NCBI RefSeq assembly: GCF_006335145.1
Contig: NZ_VDMN01000005.1
Span: forward strand, 248,001-312,000
Origin: Aliirhizobium smilacinae
GTDB taxonomy: Bacteria; Pseudomonadota; Alphaproteobacteria; Rhizobiales; Rhizobiaceae
Reading direction: 5' to 3'
DNA length: 64,000 nucleotides
Below, in pieces: positions 1-8,224 of the stretch. Under the pieces are notes generated by a model, which had not been told where the DNA came from, did no database searches, and worked only from the letters and a program-made list of their open reading frames with translations. Every line of letters begins with the position of its first letter. Position 1 is the stretch's first letter. The position numbers were made by a program, and so were the translations under genes.

Positions 1-98
1 CAGAATACAATTTCGTTGCGAAATCGCCTGAAATATCTGATCTGAATTTGCTTTTCACTTCTAAGGAAGCGCCTGAAGATTTTGTGGCAGAGATGTGA
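1..98 (+). CDS. 3' end of a hypothetical gene (partial)
   Basis: A frame open from the left edge (codons in phase with base 3) ends in TGA at 96-98 and gives about 31 residues ending in APEDFVAEM. The composition (charged, no rare-codon runs) looks like a real carboxy terminus, but I do not recognise the family. The start lies outside the window. It could be chance, because the piece is short. Confidence 0.3.
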   Translation, partial: EYNFVAKSPEISDLNLLFTSKEAPEDFVAEM

Positions 99-920
99 CA
101 TTTAAAAAATTGAATTTATCGGATCACTGTAATTATCAAACGTAATGACTGAGGGACGGTTTCGAAAATCTCATATTATCAATTGGTTGCCCGCGTCATT
201 GAGGTGCGTGCCGATATCGCTCTGAAAAAATGTTGACGTTTTGTCGCATGGTTTCGCCCGCGCGGGTGCGTCGTTGATATGACGATGCGTGGCTGGAGCG
301 TGATTGTTAAACAACTATAAGGTTGTGATTGTCGCAGGGATGTGTCGGATCATTGCGGCATAGGGCATGAAAGGATTGCTCTTTCGTAGCTTCTCCGGCG
401 CCATGAGTTGCGTGCAACGGTCATCGACACGTTGCCACATATATTGCTTACTCGAATATGAGCTGGTTTCGCCGTAGCAGGACCCGGAGAGGCCGTGCAT
501 CGCGCGATCGAAATAATTGGATAAGGTCTGAATCCAGGATTTTCCGCTAGGTTTTCAGGCGTGCAGAGACATCAAGGGCGACGAAAACCTCGTAGAGGGC
601 AATCAACCTTTTGAGGCGGATAAGACCCCATTCCCGAAATGTCGAATGCTTCACTACCCCTCGTGAGATCGGAAATGCGGAGGAAGGTAGACCAACCGCA
701 TGTGAAAAACGACGGACGGCTTACCAGTTAATTTTCGAGCCTTAGCGGCACCGTACAAAGCCCCGGATGGGCCGTCTTCGCCGCGTTCTGTTTGTCGGAT
801 ACTTGAGGGTGTAGAAATTGGCCAGATAGCTCAATTGAGTCAAAAAGGCATGGCCTTTTTCTACAGATAGCGGGTTGGCATTCATTCCGAGATCAGACAC
901 TGACGCCTGTGTGTGCAGGC
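99..920. other. Intergenic stretch, no supported gene
   Basis: About 820 bases without a convincing coding frame. Short frames exist on both strands but have no Shine-Dalgarno sequence, no recognisable family and no codon bias. It is more AT-rich than the operons to its right. I saw no IS termini, tRNA or repeat array in it. Confidence 0.5.
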
Positions 921-958
921 CAGCTGCCTGTGGCGCCAATGGCGTCATCAGGCAGCTG
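921..958 (-). terminator. Stem-loop after the ssu operon
   Basis: CAGCTGCCTG (921-930) pairs perfectly with CAGGCAGCTG (949-958) around an 18-base loop, 16 bases beyond the ssuA stop. No U-tract follows on the minus strand. It is therefore either a mRNA 3'-end stabilising hairpin or a Rho-assisted end rather than a classical intrinsic terminator. Confidence 0.45.
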
Positions 959-973
959 ATTTCAGACCAAAGC

Positions 974-1927
974 TTATTTGAGCGAAACAACGCCGGCTGC
1001 CACATCCGGCAAGGCCGGAATGATGCCGCTCTTTGCGTACCATTCGGCCACGGAAGTGATCTGCTTCACATTGGCTTCAGAGACACCGGTGGTCGGAACG
1101 GCATTGTTCTCACCGATCTTGGCGCCGAGATCGGCAGGGACGTTCATTTCTTTAGCCCAGATGGCGCCGGCTTCCGACTTGTTGGCAACAGCCCAGGCAT
1201 TTTCCGACTTGATGACGTCGAAAACGAGCTGCAGCTGATCGGCCTTGTCCTTGGCGAAATCGCGGCTTGCGACCAGAACCACGGCATTGTCGGACTTGAT
1301 GGCGGCGCCATCGGCCACGACCTTGCCATCATATGCCTTTTCCGCGATGGTCAGGAAGGGGTCCCAGGTCGCCCATGCATCGACATGGCCCTGGGTAAAA
1401 CTCGGGCCGCTGTCGCTTGGGCTGAGATAAACGCGCTCGACGCTTTTCGGATCAACGCCGTTGGTTTCCAGTCCCTGCATCAGCAGATATTCACCGGTGC
1501 CGCCGCGATTGACCGCGACCTTCTTGCCGGCCAGGTCCTTGATCGAGGTGATCCCGGAATCCTTCTTGACGACGATGCCTTCGGAACCCGGTGCCATCTT
1601 CTGGTAGGCGAAGACGACGAGCGGGATTTTTGCCGAAAGTGCTGCGATCGCCGATGTCGAGCTGCCGGCGGTGATGTCTATGCTGCCGGCATTGAGTGCC
1701 TCGAACGCGGGTGCGGCGGCCGGGAAGGGGCCGGCCCACTCAACCTTGATGCCCTTTTCAGACAGCGCCTTTTCCAGCGTGCCGCGCGATTTTGCGAGCG
1801 TGATGTCATTGGGGCCACGCAGCCAACCTATCCGCACGATGTCGTCGGCGGCCTGAACGGAGGGTGCAAAGGTGGCGGCCGCCGTGAGGAAGGCCGCGGC
1901 TGCAAGAAGTTTGCGCTTGGTGATCAT
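974..1927 (-). CDS. ssuA: Aliphatic sulfonate ABC transporter, periplasmic binding protein (SsuA-like)
   Basis: Periplasmic component that captures alkanesulfonates (or related sulfur compounds) for import when sulfate is short. The 317-aa product has a signal peptide of about 28 residues (basic MITKRK, Ala-rich core, cleavage near VQA-AD). An NMT1/SsuA-type fold follows, with GWLRGPND near the mature start, AGSIDITAGSSTS and DAWATWDPF motifs typical of SsuA. I chose ATG 1927, preceded by GGACA; a TTG at 1939 would add four residues. It is the last gene of the minus-strand sulfonate operon, 49 bases after ssuB, a usual place for a separately tuned binding protein. The exact ligand cannot be read from sequence; taurine or sulfate esters remain possible. 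Confidence 0.85.
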   Translation of the reverse strand: MITKRKLLAAAAFLTAAATFAPSVQAADDIVRIGWLRGPNDITLAKSRGTLEKALSEKGIKVEWAGPFPAAAPAFEALNAGSIDITAGSSTSAIAALSAKIPLVVFAYQKMAPGSEGIVVKKDSGITSIKDLAGKKVAVNRGGTGEYLLMQGLETNGVDPKSVERVYLSPSDSGPSFTQGHVDAWATWDPFLTIAEKAYDGKVVADGAAIKSDNAVVLVASRDFAKDKADQLQLVFDVIKSENAWAVANKSEAGAIWAKEMNVPADLGAKIGENNAVPTTGVSEANVKQITSVAEWYAKSGIIPALPDVAAGVVSLK

Positions 1928-1976
1928 CGGTTTGTCCAATCTGCCATTCTGGCGTGGGGTTCAGGCAAGTGAGTGT

Positions 1977-2681
1977 TCAAGCATGGAGGGGTTCGACGCC
2001 GAGTTCCTTCAGAAGCTCTGCTTCAATGCGGCTGGTTCTAGGATCGTCGCGGCGGCGCGGGTGATCGATGTCGACGCGAATTTCTTTGATGAAACGACCC
2101 TGATCTAGCACCAGGATACGGTCGGCAAGTGCAACCGCCTCCCAGACGTCATGGGTGACGAGCAGCACGGCGGGGTGATGTTTGCGCCAGAGTTCGAACA
2201 CCAGATCATGCATGCGCAGCCGGGTGAGGGCATCGAGTGCGGCAAAGGGTTCGTCCAGCAGCAGTAGTTTCGGCTCACGCACCAGTGCCCGTGCAAGCGC
2301 CGAGCGTTGCGCCTCGCCGCCCGAAAGCGTCAGCGGCCAGGCATCCACCCGGTGCGACAGGCCGACATCGGCGAGTGCTTGTGTTGCCAGCGTCCGCGCA
2401 TCGGCGCGGCGGACGCCAAGCGCGACGTTTTCGATGACACTTTTCCATGGCAGAAGACGCGGCTCCTGAAAAACCACCGAACGGCGGACGGGAAGTTCCA
2501 GCTTCTGCGCCGGTGCGGTGTCGAGGCCGGCGAGAACACGCAGCAGTGTTGATTTTCCGGAGCCGCTGCGGCCAAGCAGGGCGACGAATTCGCCGGGCGC
2601 CATTGTCAGGTCGATGCTGTCGAGAACGGCAGGGCCGCCGAACGAGCGGTGCAGTTTGCGGATATCGACGAGAGTGCTCAT
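1977..2681 (-). CDS. ssuB: Sulfonate ABC transporter ATP-binding protein (SsuB-like)
   Basis: Cytoplasmic ATPase that powers the SsuC permease. The 234-aa product has Walker A GRSGSGKST (near residue 38), Q-loop FQEPRLLPW, signature LSGGEAQR, Walker B LLLLDEPFAALD and the switch THD, all intact. The length fits the nitrate/sulfonate/taurine ATPase class. The start at 2681 overlaps the ssuC stop in an ATGA, the normal translational coupling in this operon. An in-frame extension further upstream lies entirely inside ssuC and is not coding. Confidence 0.9.
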   Translation of the reverse strand: MSTLVDIRKLHRSFGGPAVLDSIDLTMAPGEFVALLGRSGSGKSTLLRVLAGLDTAPAQKLELPVRRSVVFQEPRLLPWKSVIENVALGVRRADARTLATQALADVGLSHRVDAWPLTLSGGEAQRSALARALVREPKLLLLDEPFAALDALTRLRMHDLVFELWRKHHPAVLLVTHDVWEAVALADRILVLDQGRFIKEIRVDIDHPRRRDDPRTSRIEAELLKELGVEPLHA

Positions 2682-3499
2682 GCGATCACCTCCGGGCGCC
2701 AGCGCAGCGCATAGGCTTCGATCATGCGCACCAGACCATCGGTCAGCAGGCCCATGATGGCGTAGACGAGAAGGCAGACGACGATGACATCGGTCTGCAG
2801 GAAATCGCGGGCATAGGTGATGATGTAGCCAATGCCGCTGGAGGCGTTGATCTGTTCGCCGACGACGAGGCTCAGCCATGCGACACTGAGGCCATAGCGC
2901 ACGCCGACGAGAAGCGAGGGAAGCGCGCCGGGAATGACGATATGGCGGATGATGCCGAATGTACCCAGTTCCAGCGTCTGCCCGGCCTCGATCAGCTTCT
3001 TGTCGATGCCGCGAATGCCGCCATGCAGGGTAAGGTAGATCGGAAAGACGGCGCCGAAGGCGACAAGCCCGATCTTTGGCGCTTCGCCGATGCCGAACCA
3101 CAGGATGAACAGCGGCAGAAGACCAAGGAACGGCATGGCCTTGAGCATCTGGATCGGCGGATCGATGATCGTTTCACCCAGCCGCGACAGGCCCGAGACC
3201 AAGGCCAGAAGGATGCCGAGCACAAGTGCGATCGAAAAACCGGCCAATACCCGCAGGAAAGACACGACAAGGCCGGTGATCAACTCGCCGGATGCGACAA
3301 GGCGTCCAGCCGTGGCGATGATTTCGCTTGGTCCTGCAAGGATGCGCGGCGACAGCAGGCCCGTCATGCTGGCGAGTTGCCAGACAAGGATGATGGCAAG
3401 CGGAGAGGCCAGCCGCATGGCCGTATTGGCCAGTTTGCGGCCGCCGCGTCGGCCCGGTGCCTGGCCGGTTGCCGGGGCCGCCGTGCTGGTATCAGCCAT
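2678..3499 (-). CDS. ssuC: Sulfonate ABC transporter permease (SsuC-like)
   Basis: Inner-membrane permease of 273 aa with about six hydrophobic segments after a basic, Gly/Ala-rich amino terminus (ATG 3499, MADTSTAAP). The EAA loop that docks the ATPase is visible as EAGQTLELGTFGIIRHIVIPGALPS-type sequence around residue 170. It overlaps ssuD by 8 bases and ssuB by 4, so it is co-translated with both. Family: binding-protein-dependent transporters of the SsuC/TauC/NrtB group. Confidence 0.88.
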   Translation of the reverse strand: MADTSTAAPATGQAPGRRGGRKLANTAMRLASPLAIILVWQLASMTGLLSPRILAGPSEIIATAGRLVASGELITGLVVSFLRVLAGFSIALVLGILLALVSGLSRLGETIIDPPIQMLKAMPFLGLLPLFILWFGIGEAPKIGLVAFGAVFPIYLTLHGGIRGIDKKLIEAGQTLELGTFGIIRHIVIPGALPSLLVGVRYGLSVAWLSLVVGEQINASSGIGYIITYARDFLQTDVIVVCLLVYAIMGLLTDGLVRMIEAYALRWRPEVIA

Positions 3500-4625
3500 T
3501 GGCGGGTTTCCCGGACAGATCGCGATCGAACAGGGTCGACCAGGTGAACTGCTTGCGTTCCGGCAGCAGCCGTTCGACCGGCAGTTTTGGCAGCACGAGT
3601 TCGCCGAAACGATAGGCTTCCTCCAGAAGCGGCATGCCGGAGAGGATGAACGTGTCGACGCCGACCTTCCGGTAAGCCTCAAGCGTGCGGATCACGGTAT
3701 CGGGTGAACCGACAATGGCGGTGCCGGGACCGGGGCGAACGAGGCCGATGCCGGCCCACAGGTTGGGGGCGATTTCGAGATCGCGAAGATTGGTCGGCTT
3801 GATGCCGCCATGCATGGCGCTCATCCGCTGCTGGCCAATCGAATCCGTGTTGGAAACGAAACGCTGGTTGCCGGCAATCGCCGTATCGTCCATCTGATCG
3901 TAGAGATCGGCAGCGGCTTCCCAGGCCTTGGCGTCAGTCTGGCGGACGATGACGTAAAGGCGGATGCCATAGGTCAGTTCGCGGCCATGTTCCGCAGCGC
4001 GGGCTTTTACCTTCTTGACCTTCTCGCCCATCTGCTCCGGCGTTTCGCCCCAGGAGAGATAGGTTTCGACATGCTTGGCGGCCACTTCGATGGCGCTGTC
4101 CGATGAGCCGCCGAACCACAGCGGCGGCGGCTGAATGTCGGTGCCGGCCGGAAGCGCCAGCTTTGCGCCTTCGGTCTGGAAATATATGCCCTTGTGGGTA
4201 ACGCTTTCGCCCGCCATCAGCCGGTGCCAGATGGTCAGGTATTCATCGGCCATGACGTAGCGCTCGTCATGAGGGAGCATCATGCCATAGGCGCCGAGCA
4301 TTTTTGCATCGCCAGAGACGACGTTGAGCATCAGGCGGCCATTGGAAAATTCCTGAAACGTCGCCGCCATCTTGGCGAGCAACGTCGGTGCGATCAGGCC
4401 GGGATGGAAGGCGATGAGGAATTTCATGCGTTCCGTGTAGGGCAGCAGCGCGCCTGCGAGGGGCCAGACATCATGGGCGCCGGTGGCGAAAAGGGCGCCG
4501 GTATAACCGAGATGGTCATAGGCCTGGGCGAGCTGCTTGTAATAACCGTAATCGATCGTGCGTGAGCCTTCCGGCTTCCACGGATAGGCACCATCGGGCG
4601 CGCACATGTACCAGAGAACGTTCAT
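3492..4625 (-). CDS. ssuD: FMNH2-dependent alkanesulfonate monooxygenase (SsuD)
   Basis: Cleaves the C-S bond of alkanesulfonates with FMNH2 and O2, giving an aldehyde and sulfite for assimilation. The 377-aa TIM-barrel (bacterial luciferase-like) protein shows family landmarks: DYGYYKQLAQAYDHLGYTG, a QEFSNGRLMLNVVSG stretch, LWFGGSSD, NLWAGIGLVRPGPGTA and LSGMPLLEEAYRFGELVLP. The start at 4625 leaves 2 bases after the upstream gene. The flavin reductase partner (SsuE) is not encoded here and must come from elsewhere. Substrate chain length cannot be inferred. Confidence 0.88.
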   Translation of the reverse strand: MNVLWYMCAPDGAYPWKPEGSRTIDYGYYKQLAQAYDHLGYTGALFATGAHDVWPLAGALLPYTERMKFLIAFHPGLIAPTLLAKMAATFQEFSNGRLMLNVVSGDAKMLGAYGMMLPHDERYVMADEYLTIWHRLMAGESVTHKGIYFQTEGAKLALPAGTDIQPPPLWFGGSSDSAIEVAAKHVETYLSWGETPEQMGEKVKKVKARAAEHGRELTYGIRLYVIVRQTDAKAWEAAADLYDQMDDTAIAGNQRFVSNTDSIGQQRMSAMHGGIKPTNLRDLEIAPNLWAGIGLVRPGPGTAIVGSPDTVIRTLEAYRKVGVDTFILSGMPLLEEAYRFGELVLPKLPVERLLPERKQFTWSTLFDRDLSGKPANG

Positions 4626-4627
4626 GG

Positions 4628-5500
4628 TCAGATCTCCTTGCCGTTGTTCGTGTCGGCAGTATTCGTCTCGATGGTGAGTTTGGCGGCGAGGTCGCCATGG
4701 GCAAACAGCGTGTCGGCTTCTGCCTGCTGTTCGCGCAACAGCCGCGTATCGGCGGTAATCACCTCCCAGTTTCGCTCGGAGACGATCCGCGTCCAGGCGC
4801 GGCGCTCTGCCTCGTTGCCATCGGCAGACAGCAATGCCGAAGCCTTTTCGGGGTCGGCCGAGATCTGCTGGCCGAGGTGTTGCAGTTCGCCTGCGAAGGC
4901 GTTGAGCATTTCGGCCGACAGGCCACGATCCTTGATCGTCCAGAAGGTCGAGCGATTGGGAATGAGGTCGCCGCAATGGGCCAGAACACGGAACTCCCCG
5001 CTGACGAGAGATTGTTCGAGATGCGGTGCCATGGCGATCCAGGCGGCAACCGTTCCGTCTTGCAAAGCCTCGCGGGAAGGCACGGGCGCAATGTCCCGGC
5101 GCTCTACATCATTCAGCGTGAGCCCTGCCTCTTCAAGGCGCTTGGCAAGGAGATAGGTCAGGAAAGAACCGTCCACCAGGGCGATCGGCTTGCCCTTCAG
5201 ATCGGCGATGGTTTCAATGCTGGAGGTTTTGGCAACAAAAATGGCACCGTTTGTCGGGCGTGGTGCCGATGCGCCGGCATAAACGACCGACAGGCCGGAA
5301 GCCGCCGCCAGAATGGGCGGTGTGGAGCCTGTGCCGCCGATGTCTAATTCACCAGCCTGCAGGCGTTTGGCTGTCTCGCGGCCTTCGACATAGCTTACGA
5401 ATTCCGGCTTGAAGGATGCGAAGGCGCCGGGCCATAAAGATGCCAGCCGAAGGTGCAGATTGTTTGGGTGGTGGCCGATCCTCAAAACCAAAATGTTCAC
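4628..5500 (-). CDS. Sulfonate/nitrate-type substrate-binding protein without signal peptide
   Basis: First gene of the sulfonate operon. The 290-aa product has the SsuA/NMT1-like bilobed layout (GGTGSTPPILAAASG, AIFVAKTSSIETIADLKGKPIAL, AWIAMAPHLEQ) but begins MNILVLRIGHHPNNLHLRLA, with no basic/hydrophobic export signal. The start is a GTG at 5500 with no proper Shine-Dalgarno spacing. There is little room for a longer start because the operator palindrome lies at 5515-5532. It may be a cytoplasmic ligand-binding protein, or the true amino terminus may be mis-assigned. It would make a second binding protein beside ssuA. Sulfonate-related ligand is inferred from context. Confidence 0.75.
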   Translation of the reverse strand: MNILVLRIGHHPNNLHLRLASLWPGAFASFKPEFVSYVEGRETAKRLQAGELDIGGTGSTPPILAAASGLSVVYAGASAPRPTNGAIFVAKTSSIETIADLKGKPIALVDGSFLTYLLAKRLEEAGLTLNDVERRDIAPVPSREALQDGTVAAWIAMAPHLEQSLVSGEFRVLAHCGDLIPNRSTFWTIKDRGLSAEMLNAFAGELQHLGQQISADPEKASALLSADGNEAERRAWTRIVSERNWEVITADTRLLREQQAEADTLFAHGDLAAKLTIETNTADTNNGKEI

Positions 5501-5514
5501 CTCATTGATTGTTG

Positions 5515-5532
5515 TTATATAAAGTTATATAA
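5515..5532. promoter_or_regulatory. AT-rich palindromic operator between ssu operon and arsR-type gene
   Basis: TTATATAA-AG-TTATATAA: two identical, self-palindromic 8-mers separated by 2 bases. It sits in the divergent promoter region, 15 bases from the GTG of the sulfonate operon and 83 bases before the regulator's ATG. AT-rich palindromes of this sort are typical ArsR/BigR-type operators. Control of both directions by the adjacent repressor is inferred. Confidence 0.65.
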
Positions 5533-5615
5533 TGAAGGTGGCAGTCTCGGCCAGGAATGCGACGCTGAAATTGCGCGGTAGAGAAGAAAAATATTCCGGC
5601 GTTGGAGGACGCAGA

Positions 5616-6017
5616 ATGACCCAGGACCAAAACGGCACGGATGACCATCATCGCAAGCCGCATGTGCCGAAGATCAGATGCCAGGCAATCGGCGAGGCGT
5701 CGGATTTCATGAAATCGATGTCGAACCCGGTTCGCCTGTCGATCCTGTGTGTGCTGATGGAGGGCGCGCGCACGGTGGGGGAGCTGGAAAAGATACTCGA
5801 CGTGCACCAGCCGACGCTGTCGCAGCAGATCGGTGAACTGCGCGAGGCGGGCATCATCGCCGGCGAACGTGCCGCCAAAGCGGTCGTCTATCGGTTGGCC
5901 GATCCCCGCGCGGGCCAGATTATCGGCCATTTGCGTCTTCTGTTTGCCAACCCGCAGGCTTCGGCGATCTGGCGCGGCGCGCAATTCGGCGAAACGCTGC
6001 CGGGCGAGATGGGCTGA
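5616..6017 (+). CDS. ArsR-family winged-helix repressor (BigR-like)
   Basis: Small dimeric DNA-binding regulator of 133 aa. The wHTH core is SNPVRLSILCVLMEGARTVGELEKIL followed by recognition helix QPTLSQQIGELREAGI and wing AKAVVYRL. It has two cysteines (C22 and C45); C45 sits where BigR/SqrR sulfide sensors carry their first sensing cysteine, but the usual second one near the end (FC-type) is absent. The start at ATG 5616 is chosen because GGAGG lies 7 bases upstream; an in-frame ATG at 5532 would overlap the operator. Inferred role: represses the divergent sulfonate operon in response to a sulfur species. Confidence 0.82.
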   Translation: MTQDQNGTDDHHRKPHVPKIRCQAIGEASDFMKSMSNPVRLSILCVLMEGARTVGELEKILDVHQPTLSQQIGELREAGIIAGERAAKAVVYRLADPRAGQIIGHLRLLFANPQASAIWRGAQFGETLPGEMG

Positions 6018-6038
6018 TCCTGCAGCGAATGGCGGGCA

Positions 6039-6839
6039 TCATGCGCGCCACCATTGATGGAAATGGTGGACCGGGCCGTGCCCGCCGCCGATGGTCAGCG
6101 TTTTACCGGCAATCAAGGCCTGCTGAAGATAGGCTTTGGCGTTGCGCACCGCTTCCTCAAGCGGCGTGCCAGTGGCGAGCCCTGCGGTTATAGCGGCCGC
6201 CAGCGTACAGCCGGTGCCATGATCATTGTTTGTATCGACGCGGGGTGCCGAAAACTCCGTCACTCCCATATGATCGACAAGAAGGTCGATACTGTCTTTG
6301 CCGCCGCTATGGCCGCCCTTGATCAACACGGCAGCAGCGCCGGCGGTCAGGATGATTTCCGCCTGGCGAAGCACCTGCGCCCGCGTTTCGGCGATTGGCG
6401 TGGCCGTCAGCAGAGCGGCTTCCGGCAGGTTGGGGGTGACGATCGTCGCCTTCGGCACCAGGGCCGTTAGCAGGGCTCCGATCGCATCCTCGCGCAGCAG
6501 CCGGTCGCCGGATGTCGCGACCATCACCGGATCGAGAACGATCGGGCCTTGATAACCTTCCAGTTCCTGCGCAATCGCGAGGATCGTTTCGCTGCGTGAC
6601 ACCATGCCGATCTTGATGGCATGCACATCGATATCGGCAAGCACCGCTCGGATCTGCGCCCGGATCGTCTGCGGCGAAATATCCTCCACCGCGGTTACCC
6701 CAAGCGTGTTTTGCGCGGTCACGGCGGTGATCACGCTGGTGGCATACACTCCGAGCGCCGAAAACGTCTTGATATCGGCCTGGATGCCGGCACCGCCGCC
6801 GCTGTCGGACCCGGCAATCGTCATGGCGGTGGCTGTCAT
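6039..6839 (-). CDS. thiD: Hydroxymethylpyrimidine/phosphomethylpyrimidine kinase
   Basis: Phosphorylates HMP to HMP-P and then to HMP-PP, the pyrimidine half of thiamin. The 266-aa ribokinase-fold protein begins with AMTIAGSDSGGGAGIQADIKTF, the classic ThiD substrate-binding start. It has LDPVMVATSGDRLL in the middle and NDHGTGCTLAAAITAGLA as the ATP/anion-hole motif. Last gene of the thi operon, overlapping thiE by 4 bases and convergent with the ArsR gene (21-base gap). Expected to be under the TPP riboswitch at 10099-10184. Confidence 0.95.
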   Translation of the reverse strand: MTATAMTIAGSDSGGGAGIQADIKTFSALGVYATSVITAVTAQNTLGVTAVEDISPQTIRAQIRAVLADIDVHAIKIGMVSRSETILAIAQELEGYQGPIVLDPVMVATSGDRLLREDAIGALLTALVPKATIVTPNLPEAALLTATPIAETRAQVLRQAEIILTAGAAAVLIKGGHSGGKDSIDLLVDHMGVTEFSAPRVDTNNDHGTGCTLAAAITAGLATGTPLEEAVRNAKAYLQQALIAGKTLTIGGGHGPVHHFHQWWRA

Positions 6840-7495
6840 CGCTGCGCTCCCTTCAGGGCATCATCGACGGCGTGCCGAAAATCGCGGCAGGCAGTGGCAA
6901 TGTCGGATGCGCGAAAGATCGCCGAGATGACGGCGACACCATCGGCACCGGCCACGATCACATCCGGCACCTGCGGCAGGCCGATACCGGCAATCGCGCC
7001 GACCGGCAGGCCGGGATCGAGCGCGCGCAATTGTGCCCGTAACCGGCGAAAGCCATCCAGCCCCACCGGCGGATCGGGATTGTGCTTCGACAACGTCTCG
7101 AACACGCCGCCGATGCAGGCATAGCTTGCCACTGCCCGTCCGGCTCGTTCGGCATCGGCGGGTGTCTTGACGGTGAGGCCGATGATGGCTGTCGGGCCAA
7201 GCAGCCGGCGCGCGGTTGCGGCATCCATGTCGTCCGCCCCCAGATGCACACCGTTTGCGCCGGCCGCCAATGCCACATCGACGCGGTCGTTCACCACCAG
7301 CGGCACGCCGGTTCCCTCCAGCGCTTCGAGAATAGCCCGAGCGCGCTCGATCATGGCGCCGGTGGAGCCGGTCTTGTCGCGGTACTGGATCAGCGTCGCG
7401 CCGTTTTTCGCGGCCAAGGCGGCGAGTTCCGCAAGGTCGCCGATATCGGCAAGGCCGGCATCAAGGATCGGGTTCAGTCGGTAATCAATGGTCAT
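6836..7495 (-). CDS. thiE: Thiamin phosphate synthase
   Basis: Joins HMP-PP and HET-P to thiamin monophosphate. The 219-aa TIM barrel carries LIQYRDKTGS (residues ~34-43, K at the substrate site), LVVNDRVDVALAAGANGVHLGADDM and GVFETLSKHNP plus AIAGIG, all ThiE hallmarks. ATG 7495 is chosen (MTIDYRLNPILD) because it lies 11 bases inside the end of thiM, in line with the other overlaps. A longer in-frame reading upstream is inside thiM. With thiM and thiD it forms a salvage set needing externally supplied HMP and thiazole. Confidence 0.95.
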   Translation of the reverse strand: MTIDYRLNPILDAGLADIGDLAELAALAAKNGATLIQYRDKTGSTGAMIERARAILEALEGTGVPLVVNDRVDVALAAGANGVHLGADDMDAATARRLLGPTAIIGLTVKTPADAERAGRAVASYACIGGVFETLSKHNPDPPVGLDGFRRLRAQLRALDPGLPVGAIAGIGLPQVPDVIVAGADGVAVISAIFRASDIATACRDFRHAVDDALKGAQR

Positions 7496-8222
7496 GGTCG
7501 ATCCTTGCAGCCTTGCGCAGTGCTTCCGGGGTGAGGGCCGAGAGCGTGTCCAGAAAGGCGACGCCGAAACTGCCGGGGCCGCGTGCGAATTCGGCGGCCT
7601 GTTCGGCCGCCACGCCGGTTGCAGCCAGCGCCGCCGTGGCGGCGGCAAGCGCATCCGGCTCCACGGTCAGGAATGCGGCGATCACCCCGCCGGACAGGCA
7701 GCCCGTGCCGGTAACTTCCGCCATCCAGCGATGGCCGTTGCGCACGGTGACGCTGCGCGTGCCATCGGTCAGCTGGTCTGCCGCGCCGGTCTCGATGCCC
7801 AGAATGTCGCCGGTCTTCCCGATCAGCGCCATCTCCGCCTTGTTGCCGCGAACCACGCTCGGCCGGCGGGCAATCAGCGTTCTGGCAAAGGCCAGTCGTG
7901 ACGGTGAATAGTCGCAATGCACCGGATCGAGGATCCAGGGTTTTCCGGCATCATTGGCGATCTCGACCGCTCGTTCGATGACGTTGCGGCGTTCGGCATC
8001 CAATGTGCCCAAGTTGACGGTCAGCACATCCGCCTTGGATACGAAATCGGCGATCTCGTCCGGGGAGGAGGTCATCGACGGGATGGCGCCGATGACTGTA
8101 ATGCCGTCGGCGGTGAATTTCTGCACCACCGTGTTCATCAGGCAATGGACGCGTGGACGCCGCACGCGCACGCGCTCCAGTAGCTCCGCCGCCTTCTCGG
8201 CTGTGGGATATGTCTGCGTCAT
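7485..8222 (-). CDS. thiM: Hydroxyethylthiazole kinase
   Basis: Phosphorylates the thiazole alcohol HET to HET-P in thiamin salvage. The 245-aa product starts at ATG 8222 (MTQTYPTAEKAAELL), 2 bases after thiY. Motifs: HCLMNTVVQKFTADG near residue 26, MTSSPDEIADF, WILDPVHCDYS, RGNKAEMALIG and the ATP-binding GTGCLSGGVIAAFL near residue 180 with its conserved cysteine. The length is near the family norm (about 260). Operon position between the transporter and thiE fits uptake followed by salvage. Confidence 0.93.
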   Translation of the reverse strand: MTQTYPTAEKAAELLERVRVRRPRVHCLMNTVVQKFTADGITVIGAIPSMTSSPDEIADFVSKADVLTVNLGTLDAERRNVIERAVEIANDAGKPWILDPVHCDYSPSRLAFARTLIARRPSVVRGNKAEMALIGKTGDILGIETGAADQLTDGTRSVTVRNGHRWMAEVTGTGCLSGGVIAAFLTVEPDALAAATAALAATGVAAEQAAEFARGPGSFGVAFLDTLSALTPEALRKAARIDHDH

Positions 8223-8224
8223 GG

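Noticed and set aside
5532..5615. Upstream ATG that would lengthen the ArsR-type regulator by 28 residues
   Set aside because: It lies in the operator palindrome and lacks a ribosome-binding site; ATG 5616 has GGAGG at 7 bases.
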